Positions 45,784 to 54,764 of a stretch of 64,000 bases of DNA are shown here, piece by piece. The position numbers were made by a program, and so were the translations under genes. Every line of letters begins with the position of its first letter. Positions within the stretch are counted from its first letter, which is position 1. The notes under the pieces were generated by a model that worked only from the letters and a program-made list of their open reading frames with translations, had not been told where the DNA came from and did not search any database. The stretch is from an uncultured Parabacteroides sp. (GTDB lineage: Bacteria > Bacteroidota > Bacteroidia > Bacteroidales > Tannerellaceae), in the NCBI GenBank assembly GCA_910577325.1, contig CAJTMR010000005.1, positions 26,981 through 90,980 on the forward strand, in the 5' to 3' direction.

Positions 45784-47031
45784 TTATTCTTCAAGCTTAA
45801 GTTTGTTCTTATCCTTATAAGCATTCATGTCCGAAACGACAACCTCATCGCCTTCCTGCAGGCCGCCGACCACTTCTACATATTCGAAATTGCTGTCGCC
45901 CAACTGCACTTTGCGTTTCAACAACTGGTCGCCGTTGACAACAAAGAGTTCATATTCCCCTTTTCCTACATAATAAGAGGAGTTGGCAATGCGCAACACA
46001 TCATCTTTCACCGCATTCATCACATAGACATCGGTCTTTAAACCGGAACGGAGACGCTTATGATTGTCATCCTCCAATTGGACGGTAAAAGAGATCACGC
46101 CGTTCTTCGACAAAGGAGTAACATCACTGACCGTCCCCTCCAGCTTCTCACTGCCGATCTTTATAACCGCCTTGCTGCCTGCGGCAATACGATCACCATA
46201 GGTATCGGCAATCTCGCCTTCGATCTTGAAATGGGACAAGTCCGAAACGATTGCCACCTTTGCCCCTTGCCCGATCTGAGAGCCGATCTCGTTGTTCACG
46301 TATGTCAGGATCGCTTTGCGAGGCGAACGAATCCGGGCATCCTCCAACGTACGCCGGGTTTCTGCAAGGCTCTTGCGGAAAATATTAAGCTCCAGCTCTT
46401 TTACTTTCAGATCCGCTTCGGCAAGTGCCTGTTCATTCTTATACTTCTGTTCGTCCTCCTTCAGTTTGAGGAGACTCACATTATAATCAAGTTCCACCTG
46501 ACGTACCTTGTCGGTCGTACCGGCTCCGAGACTGTCCAAATAACGTTCGTTGCGAAGTTCGACAGCCTTGCGGTCCAGTTCCATACGGGAGACTTTCAGG
46601 TTCATTTCCATTTCCGAAAGTTTGTTGTGGTTCATCACGCGCTGCTGCTCCAATTGCAGGCTCTTCATTTGTTCTTCATCCAACTGCTTGTTATATTCCG
46701 TCTCGGCGCTCTGCAAATCCAACTTCAGGATCGGCGTGCCGACATCGACCGAATCCCCGCCCCGCTTATACACTTCCACAATCCGGGAGTTGATCGGCGA
46801 ATTGATGATTTCCTCAAACGCAGGGATCACTTTGCCGGACGCACTGACCGAAACTTCGATCATCCCCTTATCGACCGTCGAAATGTTGAGATCTTTTCGT
46901 TTCAGACTGGTCTGAAGCATGGAGATCACCGCTACGGTCAGGACGACAAGGCTGCCAATGACTGCTCCTATCTTGATAAACTGTTTGCGTTGTTCCTTTC
47001 TCTGTACTTCCTTTGAAATCTCTCTGTCCAT
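45784..47031 (-). CDS. HlyD/MacA-family periplasmic adaptor (membrane fusion protein)
   Basis: 415 aa. A short cytoplasmic N-terminus, one membrane anchor (about 22-42, IGAVIGSLVVLTVAVISML), a lipoyl-like half (VSASGKVIPAFEEIINSPIN, RGGDSVDVGTPILKLDLQS), a long coiled-coil hairpin (about 105-240), the second lipoyl half (GSQIGQGAKVAIVSDLSHFK) and beta-barrel domains ending GGLQEGDEVVVSDMNAY. It should bridge the MacB-type permeases and the TolC-like channel. It is the first gene of the operon behind sigma-54 promoter 3 and the only adaptor in the cluster. Confidence 0.92.
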   Translation of the reverse strand: MDREISKEVQRKEQRKQFIKIGAVIGSLVVLTVAVISMLQTSLKRKDLNISTVDKGMIEVSVSASGKVIPAFEEIINSPINSRIVEVYKRGGDSVDVGTPILKLDLQSAETEYNKQLDEEQMKSLQLEQQRVMNHNKLSEMEMNLKVSRMELDRKAVELRNERYLDSLGAGTTDKVRQVELDYNVSLLKLKEDEQKYKNEQALAEADLKVKELELNIFRKSLAETRRTLEDARIRSPRKAILTYVNNEIGSQIGQGAKVAIVSDLSHFKIEGEIADTYGDRIAAGSKAVIKIGSEKLEGTVSDVTPLSKNGVISFTVQLEDDNHKRLRSGLKTDVYVMNAVKDDVLRIANSSYYVGKGEYELFVVNGDQLLKRKVQLGDSNFEYVEVVGGLQEGDEVVVSDMNAYKDKNKLKLEE

Positions 47032-47085
47032 ATTCTGTATTGTTTTAATTCTTTTTTAGCACTTTCACCATGTCGGCATTTATCG

Positions 47086-47101
47086 GGCAAACTCCGTGCC
47101 A
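47086..47101 (-). promoter_or_regulatory. Sigma-54 promoter (-24/-12) of the adaptor operon
   Basis: Minus strand TGGCACGGAGTTTGCC: perfect -24 TGGCAC, five bases, -12 TTGC. It lies 55 bp before the adaptor start codon. Confidence 0.85.
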
Positions 47102-47145
47102 AAAGCGTAAATCAATGATTTACAAACAATCCACTTTTCCACAAG

Positions 47146-47180
47146 TGTTCAATATCGGACAGTGTGTTCGGTTTTGGAAA
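47146..47180. promoter_or_regulatory. Paired upstream activator sites for the adaptor operon
   Basis: TGTTCAATATCGGACA (47146-47161) fits TGTYCR-N4-YGRACA perfectly. TGTTCGGTTTTGGAAA (47165-47180) is an imperfect second site. Starts are 19 bp apart and the near site begins 44 bp upstream of the -24 box, as at the two other promoters. Confidence 0.75.
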
Positions 47181-47185
47181 AACAG

Positions 47186-47242
47186 ATAGGCATCGGATTC
47201 GTGACGGATGCCTATCCGTCTCCAATCCGATGCCTATTCCTT
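47186..47242. terminator. Bidirectional terminator-like repeat with two alternative hairpins
   Basis: ATAGGCATCGGATT (47186-47199) pairs perfectly with AATCCGATGCCTAT (47224-47237). A middle element GGATGCCTATC (47206-47216) can pair with the first arm instead. T runs flank both sides (CTGTTTTTCC on the minus strand, CCTTTTT on the plus strand). It lies downstream of the GH2 gene on the minus strand and probably ends its transcript before the sigma-54 promoter region. Confidence 0.65.
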
Positions 47243-47269
47243 TTTATCGGGATAACCGGGAAATCCGGG

Positions 47270-49774
47270 TTATTCGCTGATCAATTCAATTCTTGCACCT
47301 TTCACCCCCGGAGCCGAAACTTCGAAGACAATGACGCCCGGTGTTTCTTCTGTCTGTACGATTGCGGTCAGTTGTCCTTTAAAAAGAGACATCTGCGGAG
47401 CCTGGAAAGACTCGAGCGACGAAGGATCACCGTTGGCAGCCGCGCGGTAAGAACCGGAGCCACGGACGTTGAACTTCACCTTGTGGGCGGCGTCAGGACA
47501 TAGATTACCGTTCTTGTCGACCACACGGACATTGATAAACGAGAGATCCTTGCCATCGGCTTTCAGGCGGTCGCGGTCAGCAGTCAGTTCGATGTGATGA
47601 GGCTTGCCGGCAGTATGAATTTCCTCTTCGGCGACAGCGTTGCCATCCTTGTCGTAAGCTACCACTTTCAACGTGCCCGGTTCATATTTGGTGTCCATCC
47701 ACATCAAACGGTAGCGCTTCTGCCGTTCGAAACTTTTCCGGGCGGCTTCCGTATAGCTGCTGTCCAGTCCGACACTCAGGTCTTTCGTGCGTTTTCCCTG
47801 ACTTTTACCATTGATAAACAACTCTGCGGAAGGATAATTCGTGTACACAAAAACAGGCGTCACTTCTCCCTCGCGTCCCGGCCAGGTCCAATGAGGCAAG
47901 ATGTGCAACGTACGTGCTGTTTTGTTCCAATGGCTGCGGTACAGATAGAAACGATCCTTTGGAATGCCTGCCAGGTCGATGATGCCGAACAGGGAACTAT
48001 GGCTTGGCCAATCCGTATAGTAGGGAGTCGGTTCGCCCAAATAATCGAATCCGGTCCACACAAACTCACCGATGCAATACGGCAAATCTTCATGCTGGAT
48101 AAAATCGTCTTCCGGCAAATTGGACCAACCGCAATGTTCCACATCGTAGCCAGAACTCTGATGATCGTCATATTTGACCATCGCCTTACGTTCGACCGGG
48201 AATTTATAAACGCCGCGAGAACTTACCGTCGAAGCGGTTTCGCTACCTAAGACGATCCGCTGCGGCAACTTCTTGTAATTTACCTTGTATTTGAAAGGAC
48301 GGTAGTTGAAACCCGCCACGTCCATCACGGCGGCAAAGTTGTTGTTAACCACGGCATCCGGAGCATCCATTCCCTGGGTTACCGGACGCGTCGGGTCCTC
48401 GCGGTGACAGATATCCTGCAACCATTTGGCAATCTTGCAATCCCCTTCGTTCCACTGGTTAGGCACTTCATTACCGATGCACCACATGACAACGCTCGGA
48501 TTGTTACGGAAGTTATGAAGCAAGTTCACGAGGTCTTTCTCCGCCCATTCGTCGAAGAGCAGATTGTACCCGTTCTTGCATTTGGCCACGTTCCACTCGT
48601 CAAAGCTCTCCGCCATGACCATCATACCCATTTCGTCACAAGCCCTTACCAGCTCAGGAGCCGGCATGTTGTGGGAAGTACGGATCGCATTGCACCCCAT
48701 GTCTTTCAGGATGCGTATCTGCCGGCGGATGGCAGCATCGTTGACGGCAGCCCCCAACGGGCCGAGGTCGTGATGGTTGCAGACGCCCTTGAAGACGGTC
48801 CGCTTGCCATTCAGGAAGAAGCCTTTGTCCGGTATAATCTCGATCGAGCGGATACCGAAAGGAGTCGTATAGACATCTTTCAGTTGGTCGCCTTCATACA
48901 GACGGGTTTCCGCCGAGTACAAGGCAGGCATTTCCGGAGACCATAAGGACGGGTCTTGGATGACAAACTCCTGCTCCGCCCGGTCATTGTTGTATCTCAT
49001 CTGCGCAAGAGAAGTGCGCACAGCCGTCAGCTTCTGCTTGTTCGGATTCCAAACACTGGTCTCCACGCTGTATTTGGCAGGATCGGCTCCTTCGGGAAGC
49101 ACGACTTTGGTGAGGACGTTCACTTTGGCAAACTTTTCGTTCACCGAAGGCGTAGTGATATAAGTTCCCCAAACCGGGATATAGGCGTCTTCGGTCACAA
49201 TCAGGTGAACGTTGCGGTAAAGACCGGCTCCGGGATACCAACGGGAAGACTCCGGCAGGTTTTCCAGACGGACCGCCAGCGTGTTCTTCTGTCCGGGCTT
49301 CAGATATTCGGTGATATCGAAATGGAAAGAGTTGTAACCATACGGCCAGTAACCGACCTTCTGCCCGTTGATATAGACATGGGCACGGCTCATCGCCCCG
49401 TCGAACAGGATCGTCGCCCGCTTGCCAGCCTGGAACTGCGGCAGGTCGAACTCGGTGCGATACCAGCCCACACCGACAAACGGCAACCCGCCGGTACGCC
49501 CGGCATGCTCCATCGCCTCTTTCTGGCCATCCTGGGCAATAGCTACTTCCTGTTTATCATTCTGGGAACTGAAAGGGCCGTAGATCGCCCAATCGTGCGG
49601 GACAGTCACGGACTGCCACTTGCTGTCGTCGAAAGCAGGTTTTATAAACTCTTTGTTGTCTTCGCGGGTGAACTTCCAGTTTTTTTCCAACAGGAACTCA
49701 CTCCGCCCTTGTGCCGACAATGCCGACACGCACCCAAACAAGCCTACCAAAGCTGCGAAATAGATTCTTTTCAT
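47270..49774 (-). CDS. Glycoside hydrolase family 2 beta-galactosidase-like enzyme
   Basis: 834 aa with a signal peptide (MKRIYFAALVGLFGCVSALSAQ). GH2 domains: sugar binding (about 25-210, VTVPHDWAIYGPF, VGVGWYRTEFDLP), Ig-like, TIM barrel with acid/base Glu436 in CIGNEVPNQW and nucleophile Glu512 in LGSETASTVS, then DUF4982-like and Ig-like C-terminal domains. It lacks the LacZ small-chain domain of the first GH2 in the window, so it belongs to a different GH2 branch. Beta-galactosidase is most likely, but related GH2 specificities are possible. It appears to be transcribed alone. Confidence 0.88.
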   Translation of the reverse strand: MKRIYFAALVGLFGCVSALSAQGRSEFLLEKNWKFTREDNKEFIKPAFDDSKWQSVTVPHDWAIYGPFSSQNDKQEVAIAQDGQKEAMEHAGRTGGLPFVGVGWYRTEFDLPQFQAGKRATILFDGAMSRAHVYINGQKVGYWPYGYNSFHFDITEYLKPGQKNTLAVRLENLPESSRWYPGAGLYRNVHLIVTEDAYIPVWGTYITTPSVNEKFAKVNVLTKVVLPEGADPAKYSVETSVWNPNKQKLTAVRTSLAQMRYNNDRAEQEFVIQDPSLWSPEMPALYSAETRLYEGDQLKDVYTTPFGIRSIEIIPDKGFFLNGKRTVFKGVCNHHDLGPLGAAVNDAAIRRQIRILKDMGCNAIRTSHNMPAPELVRACDEMGMMVMAESFDEWNVAKCKNGYNLLFDEWAEKDLVNLLHNFRNNPSVVMWCIGNEVPNQWNEGDCKIAKWLQDICHREDPTRPVTQGMDAPDAVVNNNFAAVMDVAGFNYRPFKYKVNYKKLPQRIVLGSETASTVSSRGVYKFPVERKAMVKYDDHQSSGYDVEHCGWSNLPEDDFIQHEDLPYCIGEFVWTGFDYLGEPTPYYTDWPSHSSLFGIIDLAGIPKDRFYLYRSHWNKTARTLHILPHWTWPGREGEVTPVFVYTNYPSAELFINGKSQGKRTKDLSVGLDSSYTEAARKSFERQKRYRLMWMDTKYEPGTLKVVAYDKDGNAVAEEEIHTAGKPHHIELTADRDRLKADGKDLSFINVRVVDKNGNLCPDAAHKVKFNVRGSGSYRAAANGDPSSLESFQAPQMSLFKGQLTAIVQTEETPGVIVFEVSAPGVKGARIELISE

Positions 49775-49817
49775 TCGTATTAATTGTTTTTGTAGTACTT
49801 AGCGCAACAAAAATAAT

Positions 49818-49825
49818 TAAATTTG
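49818..49825 (+). promoter_or_regulatory. -7 box upstream of the Dcu transporter gene
   Basis: TAAATTTG fits TAnnTTTG, 35 bp before the ATG. A TTTTG lies about 25 bp upstream, somewhat far for the -33 element. Confidence 0.45.
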
Positions 49826-49860
49826 CAACCTTTACAAACTAAATCTGCATTTTACAAGAC

Positions 49861-51174
49861 ATGTTGTTACAATTATTATTCGTTTTAATTGCGATTATCA
49901 TCGGAGCCCGCCTTGGCGGTATCGGTTTAGGCGTATTGGGCGGACTGGGACTGGCCGTCCTCACTTTCGTATTCGGTCTGGAGCCGACCTCCCCGCCCAT
50001 CGACGTCATGCTGATGATCGTTGCGGTCATAGCTGCCGCCAGTTGCATGCAGGCGGCAGGCGGACTGGACCTGATGGTGAAATGGGCGGAAAAACTGCTG
50101 CGCAAGCATCCCTCCAAGATTACGATCCTCAGCCCGCTGGTCACTTACATCTTCACATTCATCGCGGGGACGGGACATGTGGCTTATTCGGTCCTTCCCG
50201 TGATAGCGGAAGTGGCAACAGAAACGAAGATACGTCCCGAACGGCCATTAGGCATCGCAGTGATCGCCTCCCAGCAGGCAATTACGGCCAGCCCGATCTC
50301 GGCGGCAACCGTGGCCTTGCTCAGTATGCTGTCGGGACACAACATATCATTGATGGACATCCTGATGATCTCCGTCCCCTGCACGTTGATCGGTGTCTTG
50401 GCAGGGGCGTTCTGCTCGCTGCACGTCGGGAAAGAGTTGGCGGAAGATCCCGAATACCTGCGCCGTGTCGAAAACGGGGAGTTCACAGACGATACATATA
50501 GGACGAAGGGAGTCGAGAACCACCGTGCCGCCCTCCTTTCGGTATTGATATTCATCGCGGCGACCGTCGGCATCGTCCTGTTCGGCTCGTTGACAGAACT
50601 ACGCCCCTGGTTCAACCAGCCCGATGGCAGTTTCCGGCAAATGCAGATGGCGCATATCATCGAGATCCTGATGCTCTCGGCCGCCGCCCTTATCCTGCTC
50701 GCCACCCGGACAGACGCGATAAAGGCTGTGCAGGGGTCCGTCTTCTCCGCCGGCATGCAAGCGGTCGTCGCGATCTTCGGCATCGCTTGGATGGGCGACA
50801 CTTTCATCGGCGGGAACATGGCGGAACTGAAAGGCTCGATCGAACATATCGTAACGGAAATGCCGTGGCTTTTCGGCCTGGCCCTGTTCGTCATGTCCAT
50901 CCTTTTGTTCAGCCAGGCAGCGACCATCCGCGCGATGTTGCCGTTAGGAATCGCCCTGGGTATCTCACCTTATATGCTGATCGCGCTGTTCCCCACAGTA
51001 AACGGATATTTCTTCATCCCGAACTATCCGACCATCGTAGCCGCCATCAATTTCGACCGTACCGGAACCACCCGTATCGGCAAATACCTCCTCAACCATT
51101 CGTTCATGCTGCCGGGACTGATCGCCACCGGGGTGTCGGTGGCATTGGGGCTGCTACTGATCCAGTTGTTTTGA
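49861..51174 (+). CDS. dcuB: Anaerobic C4-dicarboxylate transporter (DcuA/DcuB family)
   Basis: 437 aa, the usual Dcu length, with about 11-12 membrane helices. Family stretches: RLGGIGLGVLGGLGLAVLTF, SCMQAAGGLDLMVKWAEKLL, FIAGTGHVAYSVLPVIAEVA, GIAVIASQQAITASPISAAT and YPTIVAAINFDRTGTTRIGK. It exchanges fumarate, malate or aspartate for succinate across the inner membrane, which suits an anaerobe with fumarate respiration. The last 21 bp overlap the end of the convergent sugar permease gene. DcuA versus DcuB cannot be separated with certainty. Confidence 0.92.
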   Translation: MLLQLLFVLIAIIIGARLGGIGLGVLGGLGLAVLTFVFGLEPTSPPIDVMLMIVAVIAAASCMQAAGGLDLMVKWAEKLLRKHPSKITILSPLVTYIFTFIAGTGHVAYSVLPVIAEVATETKIRPERPLGIAVIASQQAITASPISAATVALLSMLSGHNISLMDILMISVPCTLIGVLAGAFCSLHVGKELAEDPEYLRRVENGEFTDDTYRTKGVENHRAALLSVLIFIAATVGIVLFGSLTELRPWFNQPDGSFRQMQMAHIIEILMLSAAALILLATRTDAIKAVQGSVFSAGMQAVVAIFGIAWMGDTFIGGNMAELKGSIEHIVTEMPWLFGLALFVMSILLFSQAATIRAMLPLGIALGISPYMLIALFPTVNGYFFIPNYPTIVAAINFDRTGTTRIGKYLLNHSFMLPGLIATGVSVALGLLLIQLF

Positions 51175-52419
51175 ATACGAACCTAAACGAATTTTGCCGC
51201 ACCTCAACGCAAAATACAAAATATAAAGGAATGCCGCCAACGGAACCACAAAACCGGCCGCCATGTTGTCTGCCCCGATATACCCCATCAACATCGGGGC
51301 GAAGGCGCCGCCTGCCACTCCCATGACGATATAGGAAGAGGCTTTCTTCGTATAGCCCCCCATCCCTTCCAGGCCGAGAGCAAAGATGGTCGGGAACATG
51401 ATGGACATAAAGAAGAAAGAGATATAGAGCGCATACAAAGAGACCGTTCCGAGAGACATGACAACCAATACCATGCAGACCACATCCGCCAACGCAAACC
51501 AGGTCAGGAGACGGGCCGGCGACATCCATCCCATCGTAAAACTGCCGGACAGGCGGCCGATCATGAACAACGCCATTCCTCCGAAAGCCAGGATACGCGA
51601 AGCCTCGATATCCGTCATGGTTGTATCGGCTTCCGTCACATAATTGATGAAGAAACTGAAAATCCCCGTCTGGGCGGCACAATAGCAAAACTGGGCAACA
51701 ATCGCCCGGACAAATTGCGGATGTCTCCACATCGGAACCGTATCAGGCGCAGAAGCAAGTGCCTTTGCCTCTTTATCCGTTTCTTCCTCCACCTGCACTT
51801 CGGGCAGCTTGGTGAAAAAGAAGAGCACGGCGACCAACAGGACGACCGAGCCGACCAATATATAAGGTTTGGCCAGCGTAAGCGGGTCCTCCTCTGCCCC
51901 ACCGAATATCAACATTCCGCCAACCAACGGTCCCAAAATCCACCCCAACCCGTTGAACGACTGGGAAAGGTTCAGGCGTTGTGCCCCCGATTCCTCCGGC
52001 CCCAAAATCGTGGAATAAGGATTGGCTGCCGTTTCCAGGATACAGAGCCCGCAGGCAATCACAAACAGGGCGACCAGGAACGGGAACGCCGAATGCAGAT
52101 AGGCCGCCGCAATAAAGGCAAACGCCCCAAGGGCAAACAAGCATAACCCCAGAATGATTCCTTTCTTATATCCGAAGCGCTTCACGAACATACCGGCTGG
52201 GATCGCCATCAGGAAATAGGCGATATAGGTGGAAAACTGCACAAGGCCGCTCTCCGCCTTCGTCATCGTGAAGGCTCCTTGGAAATGCTTGTTCAATACA
52301 TCCAGCAAGCCGTGGGCAAATCCCCACAGCAGGAACAAGCTGGTGATCAATATAAACGGGACAAGATAAGATTTCCCGTCGGGAGCGGAAAACAAGGTCT
52401 GCTGATTTTTCTTTTTCAT
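51154..52419 (-). CDS. Sugar permease of the FucP/GluP-type major facilitator family
   Basis: 421 aa with about 12 membrane helices. Family stretches: FLLWGFAHGLLDVLNKHFQG, ESGLVQFSTYIAYFLMAIPA, GLCILETAANPYSTILGPEE and RLNLSQSFNGLGWILGPLVG. FucP-like proton symporters carry fucose, glucose, galactose or N-acetylglucosamine; the substrate here is not decidable. It starts 16 bp after the DUF4153 gene (likely same transcript) and overlaps convergently with the Dcu gene. Confidence 0.9.
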   Translation of the reverse strand: MKKKNQQTLFSAPDGKSYLVPFILITSLFLLWGFAHGLLDVLNKHFQGAFTMTKAESGLVQFSTYIAYFLMAIPAGMFVKRFGYKKGIILGLCLFALGAFAFIAAAYLHSAFPFLVALFVIACGLCILETAANPYSTILGPEESGAQRLNLSQSFNGLGWILGPLVGGMLIFGGAEEDPLTLAKPYILVGSVVLLVAVLFFFTKLPEVQVEEETDKEAKALASAPDTVPMWRHPQFVRAIVAQFCYCAAQTGIFSFFINYVTEADTTMTDIEASRILAFGGMALFMIGRLSGSFTMGWMSPARLLTWFALADVVCMVLVVMSLGTVSLYALYISFFFMSIMFPTIFALGLEGMGGYTKKASSYIVMGVAGGAFAPMLMGYIGADNMAAGFVVPLAAFLYILYFALRCGKIRLGSYSKQLDQ

Positions 52420-52435
52420 GAGTGCTTCTTGCTAT

Positions 52436-53920
52436 TCAGTGGGCAAAGGTACTCTTTTTTTTCAGATAATAGCCACCTCCCGCATAAGAGACCGTATAGG
52501 CCGAATCCGGCGAATTACGGAAAACACCAATCTCGCCAAACACATACAAAGCCGAATCAAGTTCCAATCGGAGGATGTCCGGATAGGATGCTTCCGGTAT
52601 CGAATCGGCAGGCGACAAACCCACCTTTTCCATCTGACGGAAAAGCAACTCATCTTTGTCCGCTCTGAAAAGGATCATATCCTTTTCACGCAACAGGAAA
52701 ATTCCTTCCGGTGTTATCGTGCAATTTACCGGTTCGTCGTACTGCCCGACAGGTTGAAGTGTTTCATATCCCGAAATGTCCAAAGGCAAATCATTGGATA
52801 TGGTTATATATTCACGATAATCATCCCGCCTTTCCGACTCTGGATCATTCCCCCGCTTTTCCTGTGAAATCCGTTCGATATCTTTTGCCGTAATGCCGGG
52901 TATATAGGTAAAGACGGATAGCAGAACAACCGCCGACAGTGCCACATACAGGTAACGTCCTGTCCGTTTGGAGAAAAAAAGGAATGTCATGCCAGTCAAG
53001 ACCAGCCCGCCTAAGACTAAATAGACGCGCAGTTCCGTAAATCCATATTGGGCAATGCGATAGAAAGTCCCGACCCAAAACATACCCAATGCCGGCAACA
53101 CCATCCAGCAGCACCGGCTAAAGAACCAATCGTAATAACGTTTCGACACAAACAGTTGGCATCCCTGCAAGAGGAAAGCCATTGTCGTAAAAGCAGCGAC
53201 AATCAAGGCGACTCCACCTTTAGGCAACGACCACATCACCACAATCTTGATCAAATAGAGATATAAAATAACGGCATATATCAACAGAGCCGGCGTCAAC
53301 ACAAAATTGACCAAAGCATCCAACGCCTTGTTCCAGCGAACCTCCTCTTTCGCATCTTGGTTGAACATCAGGAACAGGAGCGGCATCAACCCGAAAAAAG
53401 CGAACGCGGCTGCGTATGTAAAATAACGTTCGCCCCATTCTTCTCCTATCTCGAATATATAATGAATGGACTGATAGACCGAAATGGAAAGCAACCAGGC
53501 AACAACCGACAAAACTCCGGCGGCCAGACAGGTCCATACATACCGTAACGAGGTCCGCATAAAAAGCCCGTTTTCTTTCTCCCAACGACTCGAAAGGTAT
53601 AACAGTTGCACCACCACAACCGATACGCCCCAGGTCGCACCGACAGCTTCCGTCACCCACAACCGGACCGGCAGAAAGAAAAATCCAAACAGATAATAAA
53701 GCCACCGTCTCTTGCCGCCCTGTGTCAATCCGTTCAACAAATAAACCAACAGGAACTGCACCCAAGCATACGTCAGTACCGGTTTCCACACTTGATAATT
53801 ACCCGATTCATACAGATAACAATCCAGCACACAGTAAAATACAATCAACAGCACTTCGACCGGATTCTTCTTCACTGCCGCCAACATACATGACCACAAT
53901 TGTCCCAACCTCTTTCCCAT
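52436..53920 (-). CDS. DUF4153-like integral membrane protein
   Basis: 494 aa. About 11 hydrophobic helices cover residues 20-350, followed by a soluble tail (about 365-494) rich in charged residues and beta-strand (YEYITISND type, LQPVGQYDEPVNCTITPEGI). Stretches such as RYFTYAAAFAFFGLMPLLFL and LYLYLIKIVVMWSLPKGGVA match my memory of DUF4153 proteins. Function unknown. It is 16 bp upstream of the sugar permease. Confidence 0.7.
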   Translation of the reverse strand: MGKRLGQLWSCMLAAVKKNPVEVLLIVFYCVLDCYLYESGNYQVWKPVLTYAWVQFLLVYLLNGLTQGGKRRWLYYLFGFFFLPVRLWVTEAVGATWGVSVVVVQLLYLSSRWEKENGLFMRTSLRYVWTCLAAGVLSVVAWLLSISVYQSIHYIFEIGEEWGERYFTYAAAFAFFGLMPLLFLMFNQDAKEEVRWNKALDALVNFVLTPALLIYAVILYLYLIKIVVMWSLPKGGVALIVAAFTTMAFLLQGCQLFVSKRYYDWFFSRCCWMVLPALGMFWVGTFYRIAQYGFTELRVYLVLGGLVLTGMTFLFFSKRTGRYLYVALSAVVLLSVFTYIPGITAKDIERISQEKRGNDPESERRDDYREYITISNDLPLDISGYETLQPVGQYDEPVNCTITPEGIFLLREKDMILFRADKDELLFRQMEKVGLSPADSIPEASYPDILRLELDSALYVFGEIGVFRNSPDSAYTVSYAGGGYYLKKKSTFAH

Positions 53921-54273
53921 ATCATGTTCTTTTTCAAATTAAAACGCAAAAATGACAATATTATTACAAACAACGCCTTTTGATACACAACCGTCTCCAA
54001 ACGGCAGCCCTATTGTTTAGCACAAGGCAACACATAGGTTTAGTGCCCTTAAAACAATGTGTTGGCCAATGTATCTGAATTGATGTTTTCCTAAAACCAA
54101 ACAATAGTGCCGCTTGTTATAAAAACGATGAGATTCGGACAAAGATTTTATGTATCACGTCATAGAAAAAGTTTATCGCTTTAGGAAAACGGGCAAACAA
54201 AAAAAGTCATACATTTGTCATCGGAATCTCAATCGATTTCACTTATACAATAACATATAAAAGCAACAGCATT
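53921..54273. other. Intergenic region upstream of ferritin with nested inverted repeats
   Basis: 353 bp without a gene. An outer imperfect inverted repeat (54003-54018 with 54099-54112, core CTATTGTTT/AAACAATAG) encloses an inner one (GGCAACACAT at 54026-54035 with ATGTGTTGGCC at 54057-54067). The right part holds the ferritin -7 box. The nested stems could fold as an RNA or be a decayed palindromic element. Confidence 0.55.
54210..54217 (+). promoter_or_regulatory. -7 box of the ferritin promoter
   Basis: TACATTTG fits TAnnTTTG, 57 bp before the ATG. I see no good -33 element, which can indicate need for an activator. No clear OxyR or Fur site was recognised. Confidence 0.5.
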
Positions 54274-54756
54274 ATGATTTTAAGCAAAAGATTATCCGAA
54301 GCATTTAACGCACAGGTAAATGCAGAGATGTGGTCATCCAACCTGTACCTGTCCATGTCCGTACACTTCCAGAAAATGGGATTAAACGGTTTCGCTCACT
54401 GGATGAAACAACAAGCTGAAGAAGAAATGGAACACGCCCACAAAATGATAGACTTCGCTATCGACCGCGGCGGTGATATCACGATCGGCCAGATCAATGT
54501 CGTACCGACGGCATGGGGCAGCGTGACAGAATTGTTCGAACACGTTTACAAACACGAATGCCACGTGTCCGAACTGATCGACAAGATGGTCGACATCGCC
54601 GAAGAAGAAAGAGACCATGCGACAAGAGATTTCCTCTTCTGGTTCGTCCGCGAACAGGTTGAAGAAGAATCTACAGCCAAAGATATCGTAGACCAGTTGA
54701 AGAACTACGGCGAATGCCACATCGGTATCCTTGACCACAGATTGGGCAAAAGATAA
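54274..54756 (+). CDS. ftnA: Bacterial non-heme ferritin
   Basis: 160 aa, full ferritin length, a four-helix bundle without signal peptide. The ferroxidase ligands are in place: Glu18 (NAEMWSSNLYLSM), Glu51 and His54 (EEEMEHAHKM), and the later Glu residues in DIAEEERDHATRDFL and REQVEEESTA. It stores iron as a 24-mer and limits iron-driven oxidative damage. It is monocistronic, closed by an inverted repeat at 54765-54815. Confidence 0.96.
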   Translation: MILSKRLSEAFNAQVNAEMWSSNLYLSMSVHFQKMGLNGFAHWMKQQAEEEMEHAHKMIDFAIDRGGDITIGQINVVPTAWGSVTELFEHVYKHECHVSELIDKMVDIAEEERDHATRDFLFWFVREQVEEESTAKDIVDQLKNYGECHIGILDHRLGKR

Positions 54757-54764
54757 GAACAAAG

